This document shows positions 56,477-64,000 of a stretch of 64,000 nucleotides of DNA, in pieces; position 1 is the stretch's first letter; each line of letters begins with the position of its first letter. A program made the translations under genes and the position numbers. The notes under the pieces were generated by a model. That model was not told the origin of the DNA. It was given only the letters and a program-made list of their open reading frames with translations, and searched no databases. The stretch covers positions 62,001 through 126,000 of the forward strand of contig NZ_JSXC01000018.1 of the NCBI RefSeq assembly GCF_000803215.1, in the 5' to 3' direction. Source of the DNA: Pectobacterium fontis. Lineage in GTDB: Bacteria > Pseudomonadota > Gammaproteobacteria > Enterobacterales > Enterobacteriaceae.

Positions 56477-57229
56477 TTAGCAACAGGCCAGATCAAACGC
56501 TAAGCGAGGAGGAATATGGCCGTTCTCGCTATCTAATGGCAGAAAACGGATAGCATAGCGCGTTTTATGGCCGGATATTTGTGGATAGAGCTGATGTGCC
56601 TGTTCAAGACGCAAACGTAGCAGGTCAGCATCAGAGGCATTGTCCTGAAAGAAACCATTCAGACTGGTTTGCGGGCGGAATGTACCGGAGTGGCGGATCA
56701 GTTCCAGGATCATATCCAGTGCTTGTTTGAGTGGCGATAGAGAGCTAAGCCAGCCGGAAACCAGTTTCTCGCGTAGTTCCTGAGGTTGATGCAGCCAGCT
56801 ATGCAGAGTTGGTAAGTCGAAACTACAACACCCGCCGGGAATGCCGAGCCGTTGGCGCACCATGCCGATCAGGCGATCTTCCCGTAAAAACTGCCCCATC
56901 CGGGGAGCCGCCATTAAGGTGCCGGCCAGATCTTTTAACTGACGGCGCAGTGAGTGTATGCGTTCCATGTCAACACCCGGCACATCACTCCATTGCAGCA
57001 GTTTTTGTTGTTGACGCTCTAGCTCTTTCAGCAACTCGGTACGCACATCGCCACGCTCTAACACATCAAGCAGTTCGGCGATGGCACGAAAAAATGTCAG
57101 GGCGCTTCCCATGTCGGTCAGGGAGTGGTTTTGGTGCAACTGCTGCAATAATGATTCGATGCGCAGCCAGGTACGTGTTTTTTCGTTCAGCGGGTATTCA
57201 AATAAAATGGTTGAGGAAGCGTCACTCAT
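56477..57229 (-). CDS. zapD: Z-ring associated protein ZapD
   Basis: 250 aa (E. coli 247). Matches ZapD/YacF through its length: [21 protein letters not shown] at the start and [27 protein letters not shown] at the end. ZapD binds the FtsZ C-terminal peptide and bundles filaments. Overlaps coaE by 8 bp, so the two are co-translated. Confidence 0.95.
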   Translation of the reverse strand: MSDASSTILFEYPLNEKTRTWLRIESLLQQLHQNHSLTDMGSALTFFRAIAELLDVLERGDVRTELLKELERQQQKLLQWSDVPGVDMERIHSLRRQLKDLAGTLMAAPRMGQFLREDRLIGMVRQRLGIPGGCCSFDLPTLHSWLHQPQELREKLVSGWLSSLSPLKQALDMILELIRHSGTFRPQTSLNGFFQDNASDADLLRLRLEQAHQLYPQISGHKTRYAIRFLPLDSENGHIPPRLAFDLACC

Positions 57230-57848
57230 TCTTAGTCATCCTGTCGATTGCATGGGCGGCAAGCTCCAGATAATGACGGTGTAATTCCGCAATCTGTGGA
57301 GCTAGCTCGTTTTGGCATCGACTGTTATCAATAATATCATCGGCATAAGCCAGGCGCTGTTCTCGGGTAGCCTGTGCTGCCAGTATGTTTTCTGCTTGCT
57401 GCCGACTGATGCCATCGCGGGCCAGTGTGCGTGCAAGCTGTGTCTCTTTGTCTACATCAACGACCAGAATACGCTGTGCTCGCTGCTGTAAACTGTTCTC
57501 CACCAGCAAAGGAACGACCCACAGAATGTACGGTGCGGATGCAGCCTGAAACTGAGCCAGTGTTTCCTGATGGATTAACGGATGGAGTAAATGATTCAGC
57601 CATTGTTTTTCCTCTGGCGAGGAAAAAATTCGTTGGCGTAGTGCGGCACGGTTCAATGAACCATCGGTATTGAGTATAGCGTCGCCAAACCGGATCCTGA
57701 TGGCATCCAGCGCGGGTTTCCCAGGTTCGACTACCTGTCGTGCGATGATATCCGCGTCAACGATAGTGGTTCCTAATTTGGCAAATTCATCGGCTACGGT
57801 GCTTTTCCCGCTGCCGATACCGCCCGTTAAGGCTACGATGTATGTCAT
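57222..57848 (-). CDS. coaE: Dephospho-CoA kinase
   Basis: 208 aa (E. coli 206). P-loop [17 protein letters not shown] at residues 6-22, lid region LDTRKT-like not applicable; [13 protein letters not shown] and the C-terminal DDIIDNS are typical. It phosphorylates dephospho-CoA in the last step of CoA synthesis. First gene of the coaE-zapD-yacG unit on the minus strand; the guaC remnant lies divergently upstream. Confidence 0.95.
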   Translation of the reverse strand: MTYIVALTGGIGSGKSTVADEFAKLGTTIVDADIIARQVVEPGKPALDAIRIRFGDAILNTDGSLNRAALRQRIFSSPEEKQWLNHLLHPLIHQETLAQFQAASAPYILWVVPLLVENSLQQRAQRILVVDVDKETQLARTLARDGISRQQAENILAAQATREQRLAYADDIIDNSRCQNELAPQIAELHRHYLELAAHAIDRMTKNE

Positions 57849-58157
57849 TGCACCCGTGTTGAACAGTTAACATTCCTACCATTTTCAAGGGTGAAGGAGT
57901 ACCTTCCCGTTCCCCTGAAGTCAATCAGGCCTAAATCGCACTGTGCTTCACGCTACCACGTTGTTGGGTGATAGGTAAATTTCTCTGATTTTATCCCAAA
58001 TAAAGTGAAAATCGCAGTCTTGCCGCAGGATTATTCCTGCTTATGATTACGTCACTGGTAAAGGGCATTGTTTTTCAGCAATGAATATGTTCAGTAACGA
58101 ATATGTTTAATAACGACGCTGAATGTTTCGCTGTCACTAACCAGGAGTTCGAACCCC
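57849..58157. other. Divergent gap between coaE and the guaC remnant
   Basis: 309 bp with no gene. It still carries the guaC ribosome binding site (CAGGAG, 58142-58147) ten bases before the ATG. Near 58080-58115 the motif AATGAATATGTT/AACGAATATGTT is repeated in tandem. It must hold the coaE promoter on the other strand; none is clear. Confidence 0.5.
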
Positions 58158-58352
58158 ATGCGTATTGAAGAAGATGTAAAGTTAGGCTTTAAAGACGTTC
58201 TCATCTGGCCAAAGCGTTCGACGCTGAAAAGTCGCTCCGATGTTGAACTGGAACGTCAATTCACCTTCCTTCATACCGGAGGCAACTGGTCTGGCGTGCC
58301 AATGATAAGCCGATTTCGTCATGCTGGGCGGTGTGCCGTCTTTCTGCTGTGA
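58158..58352 (+). pseudogene. guaC: guaC (GMP reductase) remnant
   Basis: The first 50 codons encode the GuaC N-terminus ([20 protein letters not shown], then [15 protein letters not shown] up to SGVPMI), clearly the same as E. coli. At about 58306 the sequence jumps, one base out of frame, to GCCGATTTCGTCATGCTGGG, which encodes ADFVMLGG from about residue 240 of GuaC, and then ends in unrelated sequence. So about 190 codons and the C-terminus are missing, and the barrel with the catalytic Cys is lost. The remaining frame stops at 58352 after 64 aa. The promoter-proximal part and ribosome binding site survive. GMP reductase activity from this locus is therefore absent. Confidence 0.92.
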
Positions 58353-58406
58353 AGGATGGTGCATACAGTGGTAGCTTATCGCTGTTTTTGGGCTGTATTG
58401 GTCGGT

Positions 58407-59612
58407 TCAGGCTCCGGCCAATACGTTCCCTAGTTGGAAGATAGGCAAATACATGCCAATCACCAGCGCCCCGACCATTCCCCCAACGACCATCATCAAT
58501 AGCGGTTCCAGCGTTTGTGTGAGCATCTCGGCCTGCTGCTGTACCTGCCCTTCATGCCACTCTGCTAGCTGTGTAAAGATCGCATCCAGCGCACCCGTTT
58601 CTTCCCCCACGCGAATCAACTGCGGGCAGGGGGCGGGGAACAGCGTGGCGTAATGCTGTGTGGCATGGTATAGCGACAACCCCTCGTGCAGTTGCGTCTG
58701 TATCTGTTGAATGGCGTCCTGATAAAGTGGATGACGGATCGTCGCGGCGGCTTCCAGCCCTTCAGGGAGTGTCAGACCCGCATGCTGTGTCATCGCCAGA
58801 ATATTAAATATCTGGCTCAGTGATTTACCGCGTAACAGGCTGGAGACAACGGGGAGCTTCAGCAGCCATTCCTGTTCTCTGGTTTTCCATAATAGCTTTT
58901 TCTGCCTCAAGCGGGCGTAACCTAATAGCAGGCAACTGAGTAGCGCTAATCCAGGGAGTCCGTAGTCAGCGATGCTATCTGCCAGATAAAGCAACTGTCG
59001 GGTAAACCATGGCAACGGCGTATTGAACGAAGAGTAGAGTGTTGCGAATTCGGGCAAAACCAGCATCAACATCATCATGCTGACCAACATGGCGATCGCC
59101 AGAACCAAGCAGGGATAGCGCAGCGCCTTGATGACTTTCTGTTGTAGTCTGGACTGTTTTTCCTGCTGCTGGGCTAACTGTAGGCAGCAGGCGTCGAGCT
59201 TCCCGGTTAATTCACCGACGGCAATGAGGGCGCGATACAGAACGGGAAAGGCATGAGGATATTCGTGTAATGCCTCAGACAGCGAACGTCCCTGAGCTAC
59301 ATGGGTACGAACGTCCCGTAATACGCAGCGCCAGCCGGGGCGCGCATGCTGTTCCGACACCAGTTTTAATGCTTCCAACAAAGGCAATCCGGCTTGTAGC
59401 AATGCGGCAAGCTGTTTGATTAACTCGCCGAGTTGCTCGCGTTTCCAATAGCGGAACGACAAATATTGGCCTGTTTTTACGATGAGTGGCTGGTGGCCTT
59501 GAGCAATCAGGCTGGCGTAGACGTGCTGGCGGTGTGTGCTGATAAGCTCTCCGTCGGCAAATTCCCCCTCGGAGGTGATGGCCTGCCAGTGATATAAGCG
59601 CTCTCGCTTCAT
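58407..59612 (-). CDS. hofC: Type IV pilus inner-membrane platform protein HofC
   Basis: 401 aa (E. coli 400), PilC/GspF family. Two homologous cytoplasmic domains (LAALLQAGLPLLEALKLVSEQ and LAMTQHAGLTLPEGLEAAATI) and three membrane segments, the last near the C-terminus (LLMMVVGGMVGALVIGMYLPIFQLG). It is the platform on which the assembly ATPase HofB acts. It shares one base with the hofB stop. Confidence 0.93.
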   Translation of the reverse strand: MKRERLYHWQAITSEGEFADGELISTHRQHVYASLIAQGHQPLIVKTGQYLSFRYWKREQLGELIKQLAALLQAGLPLLEALKLVSEQHARPGWRCVLRDVRTHVAQGRSLSEALHEYPHAFPVLYRALIAVGELTGKLDACCLQLAQQQEKQSRLQQKVIKALRYPCLVLAIAMLVSMMMLMLVLPEFATLYSSFNTPLPWFTRQLLYLADSIADYGLPGLALLSCLLLGYARLRQKKLLWKTREQEWLLKLPVVSSLLRGKSLSQIFNILAMTQHAGLTLPEGLEAAATIRHPLYQDAIQQIQTQLHEGLSLYHATQHYATLFPAPCPQLIRVGEETGALDAIFTQLAEWHEGQVQQQAEMLTQTLEPLLMMVVGGMVGALVIGMYLPIFQLGNVLAGA

Positions 59613-61081
59613 TATGCCTCCTGATTCATCGAACGCTCATCACCCACGACGCGATAGACTTCTGCCAGTGAGGTCTGGCCCTCGTTGACTAATTCAAGCC
59701 CAGCGTTCAATAGCGTAGGGAAGCCTGAATATCGTGACAGTGCCGATAATTCTCCCGCGCTGGTATTGCCCGCTAACACTGCCTGAAAATCCGGTGTGAT
59801 GGGCAGTAATTCGTAGAGCGCGACGCGACCATAGTAGCCAGAGAAACAGTGGCTACAGCCACAGGCGTGCCAATGATGTAGTGTCCCTTGCCACACATCG
59901 TCGGGTAGCGAAAGTAACGGTTCTCCCGGTGTTTTACAGTGTGGGCATAACCGGCGTACAAGGCGTTGTGCGATGATGAGTTTGAGCGCCGCAGCTAACA
60001 GATAACCGGGGATACCCAAATGGCTGAGGCGGGTCAGTGTTTCTACGGCCGAGTTCGTATGCAGCGTGGACATAACCAGATGGCCGGTTTGTGCGGCTTT
60101 TACCGCAATTTCTGCGGTTTCGGCATCGCGTATTTCACCAATCATAATGACGTCTGGATCCTGTCGCAGCAGCGCACGTAAAACTCGGCCAAATCCCAGT
60201 TCGGCTTTGGGATTGATCGCTGTTTGGTTAATGCCCTGCAAGGGGATTTCGACCGGATCTTCTACGCTACAGATATTGCGGCTGCACTCGTTTAGCCAGC
60301 GTATTGCGCTGTAAAGCGTGACGGTTTTTCCACTGCCCGTTGGACCAGTGACGAGCAGCATTCCCTGTGATGCGCTCAGCATGTTAATAACGTGCTGTAA
60401 TGCCTTTGCGCTAAGCCCGATCTTATCCAATGCCAGATCCTGCTGGTGAGTTTGTAAAATACGCAGCACGACTTTTTCTCCCTGCTGTACGGGGAGCGTT
60501 GCGATGCGCAATGAGTAAGCTTGTTGATCCAGCATCAGACTGAATTGACCGTCTTGCGGCAATCTCCGTTCGGCGATGTTCAGCTTGCCCATGATTTTCA
60601 GCCGCGCGGTAACCCGGTTGGTCAGTTCGGGGGGCGGGGCGGATATTGCCTGTAGTACGCCGTCAATACGTAACCGCACGCGATAGCTGTCTAGCAACGG
60701 TTCAAAGTGGATATCAGAAGCACGGCGCTGAACGGCGAGGCGCAACGTTTGATGGATAAACTGTGCGACAGGAGAGTCGTCGTCATGATCCTGCTGGGTG
60801 CTGCTGTTGTGGTGAGTGCTGGTGTGATAAGTTTCTGCTGGCTCGGCAACGGTGTTCACCGGGTTTAGCTGTTGTTCCATTCTGGCTTGTGGCCATTGTT
60901 CCACCATAATCCGGCGGTTGCTGGCAAAACGCAGCGCGGCAATCATCTCCTCAGAAGGCGGTGTCGTGACGGCAACCGACAGCGTTTGTTCATCGAGATT
61001 AAGCAGTAATGCCTGGTAACGTCGGCACAGCGTCTGTAACTCACTGAGTGTATGCTCGGAGGAGAAGAATGAGTCAGTCAT
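59612..61081 (-). CDS. hofB: Type IV pilus assembly ATPase HofB
   Basis: 489 aa (E. coli 461), PilB/GspE family. Walker A LLVTGPTGSGKTVTLYSAI (near residue 255), Asp box CSVEDPVEIPL, Walker B-like DPDVIMIGEIRDAETAEIAVKAAQTGHLVMSTLHTN and the zinc CPHCK motif with later Cys. It powers extension of a PpdD pilus. The region around residues 85-110 is rich in His, Ser and Thr and makes it longer than E. coli HofB. It starts 2 bp after the ppdD stop. Confidence 0.94.
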   Translation of the reverse strand: MTDSFFSSEHTLSELQTLCRRYQALLLNLDEQTLSVAVTTPPSEEMIAALRFASNRRIMVEQWPQARMEQQLNPVNTVAEPAETYHTSTHHNSSTQQDHDDDSPVAQFIHQTLRLAVQRRASDIHFEPLLDSYRVRLRIDGVLQAISAPPPELTNRVTARLKIMGKLNIAERRLPQDGQFSLMLDQQAYSLRIATLPVQQGEKVVLRILQTHQQDLALDKIGLSAKALQHVINMLSASQGMLLVTGPTGSGKTVTLYSAIRWLNECSRNICSVEDPVEIPLQGINQTAINPKAELGFGRVLRALLRQDPDVIMIGEIRDAETAEIAVKAAQTGHLVMSTLHTNSAVETLTRLSHLGIPGYLLAAALKLIIAQRLVRRLCPHCKTPGEPLLSLPDDVWQGTLHHWHACGCSHCFSGYYGRVALYELLPITPDFQAVLAGNTSAGELSALSRYSGFPTLLNAGLELVNEGQTSLAEVYRVVGDERSMNQEA

Positions 61082-61083
61082 GA

Positions 61084-61530
61084 TTAACCTGCCGTGTTAT
61101 CGAAGCGGAAAACGTCCTGACAGGCGGATTGCAGGCTCTCTGTGTTGTCGTCTGTGGCGCAGTTTTTTGTCCAGCGTGAAGCGCCAGTTTCGCTATCCCA
61201 TGTTGGGGTTAGAATAACGCGCAGCCCTTGTAGCGTGGATTGTCCGGTTAGCGTAATTACCCCTTGGGTGACGCTAACGGTGCTAACATAGCGTGAGGAT
61301 TTGCTGCCCGGAATTCCCTGATTACCCGCATTGCAGGCCGTAAAAGCGGCATTTTCCAGACCACAGAGATCGACTGGCGTTTTATAAGACACCATGGTTT
61401 GTAGCATGTCCGTCAGCGCCGCTTTTTGCAGATAGCCTTGATAGGCCGGTATGCCAATGGCGCTGAGGATGGCGACGATCGCAATGACGATCATTAGCTC
61501 TATCAGTGTGAATCCTTGTTGTTTTGTCAT
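61084..61530 (-). CDS. ppdD: Major type IV prepilin PpdD
   Basis: 148 aa (E. coli 146) from the ATG at 61530 (MTKQQGFTLIELMIVIAIVA); the frame runs to 61596 but a type III signal starts at this Met. Prepilin peptidase should cut between G6 and F7, leaving an N-methylated Phe, with the invariant Glu at mature position 5. The hydrophobic helix is followed by a C-terminal domain with Cys pairs. It builds the pilus with HofB and HofC; other pilus genes (pilT, pilQ and the rest) are outside the window. Confidence 0.95.
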   Translation of the reverse strand: MTKQQGFTLIELMIVIAIVAILSAIGIPAYQGYLQKAALTDMLQTMVSYKTPVDLCGLENAAFTACNAGNQGIPGSKSSRYVSTVSVTQGVITLTGQSTLQGLRVILTPTWDSETGASRWTKNCATDDNTESLQSACQDVFRFDNTAG

Positions 61531-61787
61531 GTTGATTTCCCTGTTGTTGCATATCAATTTTGTGGCGCACACCGTCATACGAATAGTCGGCAGCATAGAA
61601 AAAGACGTAACGGCTGACGAGTGGAGGAAATCAAAATAGGAAAGCGCTACGACATGTTTTTAGGAATTTGCAGCGGATTGAGAAATTTTTGCGGGCAGGT
61701 GCGCAATTTTCATTTTGTCAGGGTAGGCGGCGGGTGCGAGTTCGTTTTGTTGCGATGGAATGGAGAGTATGAGAGTCAATGGCGAGA
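61531..61787. other. Gap between ppdD and nadC
   Basis: About 257 bp upstream of ppdD with no supported gene. A 69-codon frame on the plus strand (61621-61830) is not convincing. It should hold the ppdD promoter; no strong sigma-70 match is visible. Confidence 0.45.
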
Positions 61788-61811
61788 ACGAGGTGCGAGA
61801 AGGCACCTCGT
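61788..61811 (-). terminator. Hairpin after nadC
   Basis: ACGAGGTGC and GCACCTCGT pair around a 6-nt loop, 16 bp past the nadC stop. No T run follows on the minus strand. Confidence 0.6.
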
Positions 61812-61826
61812 CGGTAAAAAGAACGA

Positions 61827-62765
<939 letters not shown>

Positions 62766-62817
62766 TCAGGACATCCAGAATGAATAATTGTTTAAATTCA
62801 TAATGTTAATTGTATTA

Positions 62818-62851
62818 CCCTTCCGGCGAGCATTCATCATCGCCAGAAGGG
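62818..62851 (-). terminator. Hairpin after tsx
   Basis: CCCTTCCGGCGA and TCGCCAGAAGGG pair with one mismatch around a 10-nt loop, 10 bp past the tsx stop. Followed by TAATACAATT on the minus strand, so there is little T run. Confidence 0.6.
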
Positions 62852-62860
62852 GACATGATT

Positions 62861-63721
62861 TTAGAAGTTGTAGCCGACGACCAGATAGTAGCCCCAACCG
62901 GTGGATTTCACTTCGAACGGACCTTTGCCGAAATTGAGTTCTGTGCCATCAGCCCATTGCCCGCCATTATGGAAATAACGTGCGACAAAGGAGTAATGCC
63001 AGTGGTCGTAGCCCAGTGCCAGAATATGGCTGGAGGCAATGGCGTTGTTGGTACGACTTGCATTCGATTTATCACGCAGTTCTGAACCAAAATCGAAATT
63101 GGTGAAGCTGATATACGAAATGTTGCCACCCAGTGCAGAACCCAGCGGGTAAGAGTATTTCACTTTTACGCGGTAGCCGTCCCATTCATTTTCGTTAGCC
63201 GCACCGTAGTTCTGCCATTGGTATTTGGCATAACCGTTCACAGAGAGAGACAGGTCGGTGCCAGTATCAATGTCGGTGCCTAAGCCCATGTACCAAGTGC
63301 TTTGACGTGAACCACTGTTGCGGCCCTGATCGTAAATCACGTTATTGGCGATGTACCATTCTTTAAACGGACCAACGCTCAGATCGGCTCCCGTCAGTTT
63401 ATCGATGGAGAAGCGGGGTTCGATCTCGACAAACAGCGGAGAGCCTTTGTCCCAAATGCCGCGGCTGTCAGGATCGCCACCAAAAAACTTGGGTGCATCG
63501 GCGTAGCCGTAGAAATCGAACCAGTCTTTACGCGCAAATGCCTCATATTCCAGATAGGTTGTGCTGCTCAACTGCGGGCCAAAACGCGTGTGCGCGCTGC
63601 CGACGACGTTAACGCTCTGGTGCCACCAGTCGGAGAGGTACTCGGCTTTGTTGCTGTCGGCAAGGGCTGGCAGTGAGCATGACAGTGCGAGTAAGGCGCC
63701 TGCGGAGAAAGTTTTTTTCAT
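62861..63721 (-). CDS. tsx: Nucleoside-specific outer-membrane channel Tsx
   Basis: 286 aa from the ATG at 63721 ([21 protein letters not shown] as signal peptide). The mature barrel matches E. coli Tsx closely: [60 protein letters not shown] and [20 protein letters not shown], with the terminal Phe needed for outer-membrane assembly (VVGYNF). It is a 12-strand channel for nucleosides and deoxynucleosides. A CRP-like site lies about 170 bp upstream; E. coli tsx is under CRP, CytR and DeoR. Confidence 0.96.
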   Translation of the reverse strand: MKKTFSAGALLALSCSLPALADSNKAEYLSDWWHQSVNVVGSAHTRFGPQLSSTTYLEYEAFARKDWFDFYGYADAPKFFGGDPDSRGIWDKGSPLFVEIEPRFSIDKLTGADLSVGPFKEWYIANNVIYDQGRNSGSRQSTWYMGLGTDIDTGTDLSLSVNGYAKYQWQNYGAANENEWDGYRVKVKYSYPLGSALGGNISYISFTNFDFGSELRDKSNASRTNNAIASSHILALGYDHWHYSFVARYFHNGGQWADGTELNFGKGPFEVKSTGWGYYLVVGYNF

Positions 63722-63886
63722 CTTAAGTACCATCGTGTTAGACGTCATTTGCGTCGTGCGTAAGACCGTGGAATAAGTTTTTGTAATATCTAAAAAAATC
63801 AGAAGATAATTTTGCCGTGCATTTTAAGTGAAAATAGACTCAATGCACGAAAACGATTGCCTATTATTGCTCTATTACATTTATAG

Positions 63887-63902
63887 TGTGATGTGAATCA
63901 CG
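63887..63902. promoter_or_regulatory. CRP-like site in the tsx upstream region
   Basis: TGTGATGTGAATCACG: nine of ten half-site bases of the consensus TGTGA-N6-TCACA match. It lies 166 bp upstream of tsx and 43 bp upstream of the divergent start at 63945, so it could serve either gene. Confidence 0.72.
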
Positions 63903-63944
63903 TTTTTATGTTTGGATCGCATTTGGTCAAAGAGGGGGTTGAGA

Positions 63945-64000
63945 ATGAATGCGGATAGGAAAGCGGTGGGAACATCACAAAACGAACGGCAAAATCGATT
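63945..64000 (+). CDS. Start of an unidentified gene cut by the window edge
   Basis: ATG at 63945 opens a frame still open at the window end, beginning MNADRKAVGTSQNERQNR. A good ribosome binding site (AGAGGGGG) sits 6 nt upstream, and the CRP-like site is at a plausible distance for activation. Only 18 codons are visible, so nothing can be said about function. Confidence 0.5.
   Translation, partial: MNADRKAVGTSQNERQNR

Noticed and set aside
58333-58406. Further guaC coding sequence after the ADFVMLGG fragment
   Set aside because: The following codons do not match the GuaC C-terminus in any frame.

Overview
The window is chromosomal DNA of a soft-rot enterobacterium, most likely Pectobacterium or a close relative. 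Nearly every protein is a close orthologue of an Escherichia coli protein, and the order djlA-rluA-rapA-polB, yabI, thiQPB-sgrR/sgrS, leuDCBA, ilvIH-cra-mraZ, the dcw cluster, secM-secA-mutT, yacG-zapD-coaE-guaC, hofC-hofB-ppdD-nadC follows the E. coli 1-2.7 minute region. The departures from that order suggest a plant-associated relative: a secreted family 43 glycoside hydrolase, an ilvBN operon next to it, an AraC-AzlCD module, and an acyl-CoA ligase where E. coli has leuO. The genus is inferred from protein similarity and gene content, with no database check.

Layout. 1-9.4 kb: djlA (5'-truncated by the window edge), rluA, rapA, polB with a LexA-like site, a membrane diguanylate cyclase and the DedA protein YabI. 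9.4-13.9 kb: ilvBN with its ivbL leader peptide and attenuator, an ERIC-family repeat carrying two hairpin-array insertions, and the GH43 enzyme. 13.9-19.3 kb: the thiamine importer thiBPQ under a TPP riboswitch, then sgrR diverging from the small RNA sgrS, which encodes SgrT. 19.6-21.9 kb: AraC regulator, azlC, azlD and a 105-bp palindromic intergenic element. 21.9-31.5 kb: leuABCD with leuL leader and attenuator, the acyl-CoA ligase, a second ERIC-family copy, and ilvIH. 31.7-33.3 kb: cra and alaE.

33.8-51.8 kb is the complete division and cell wall cluster: mraZ-rsmH-ftsL-ftsI-murE-murF-mraY-murD-ftsW-murG-murC-ddlB-ftsQ-ftsA-ftsZ-lpxC, nearly all overlapping or closely spaced, behind a sigma-70 promoter and MraZ operator repeats. 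51.8-58.4 kb holds a DUF721/DciA-family gene, secM, secA, mutT, then yacG, zapD and coaE on the other strand, and a decayed guaC. 58.4-64 kb holds the type IV pilus genes hofC, hofB and ppdD, then nadC, tsx with an upstream CRP-like site, and the first codons of a divergent gene.

Functional themes: branched-chain amino acid synthesis is unusually well represented (ilvBN, ilvIH, leuABCD and the AzlCD exporter type, with two leader-peptide attenuators). RNA-based control recurs: TPP riboswitch, SgrS, two attenuators and the SecM arrest peptide. I found no phage, insertion sequence, CRISPR, tRNA or rRNA, and nothing I can defend as a wholly new multigene system. The most unusual items are the hairpin-array insertions inside the ERIC element, the palindrome between azlD and leuD, the interrupted ftsQ tail, the guaC remnant, and the divergent SgrS/SgrT and SecM sequences.
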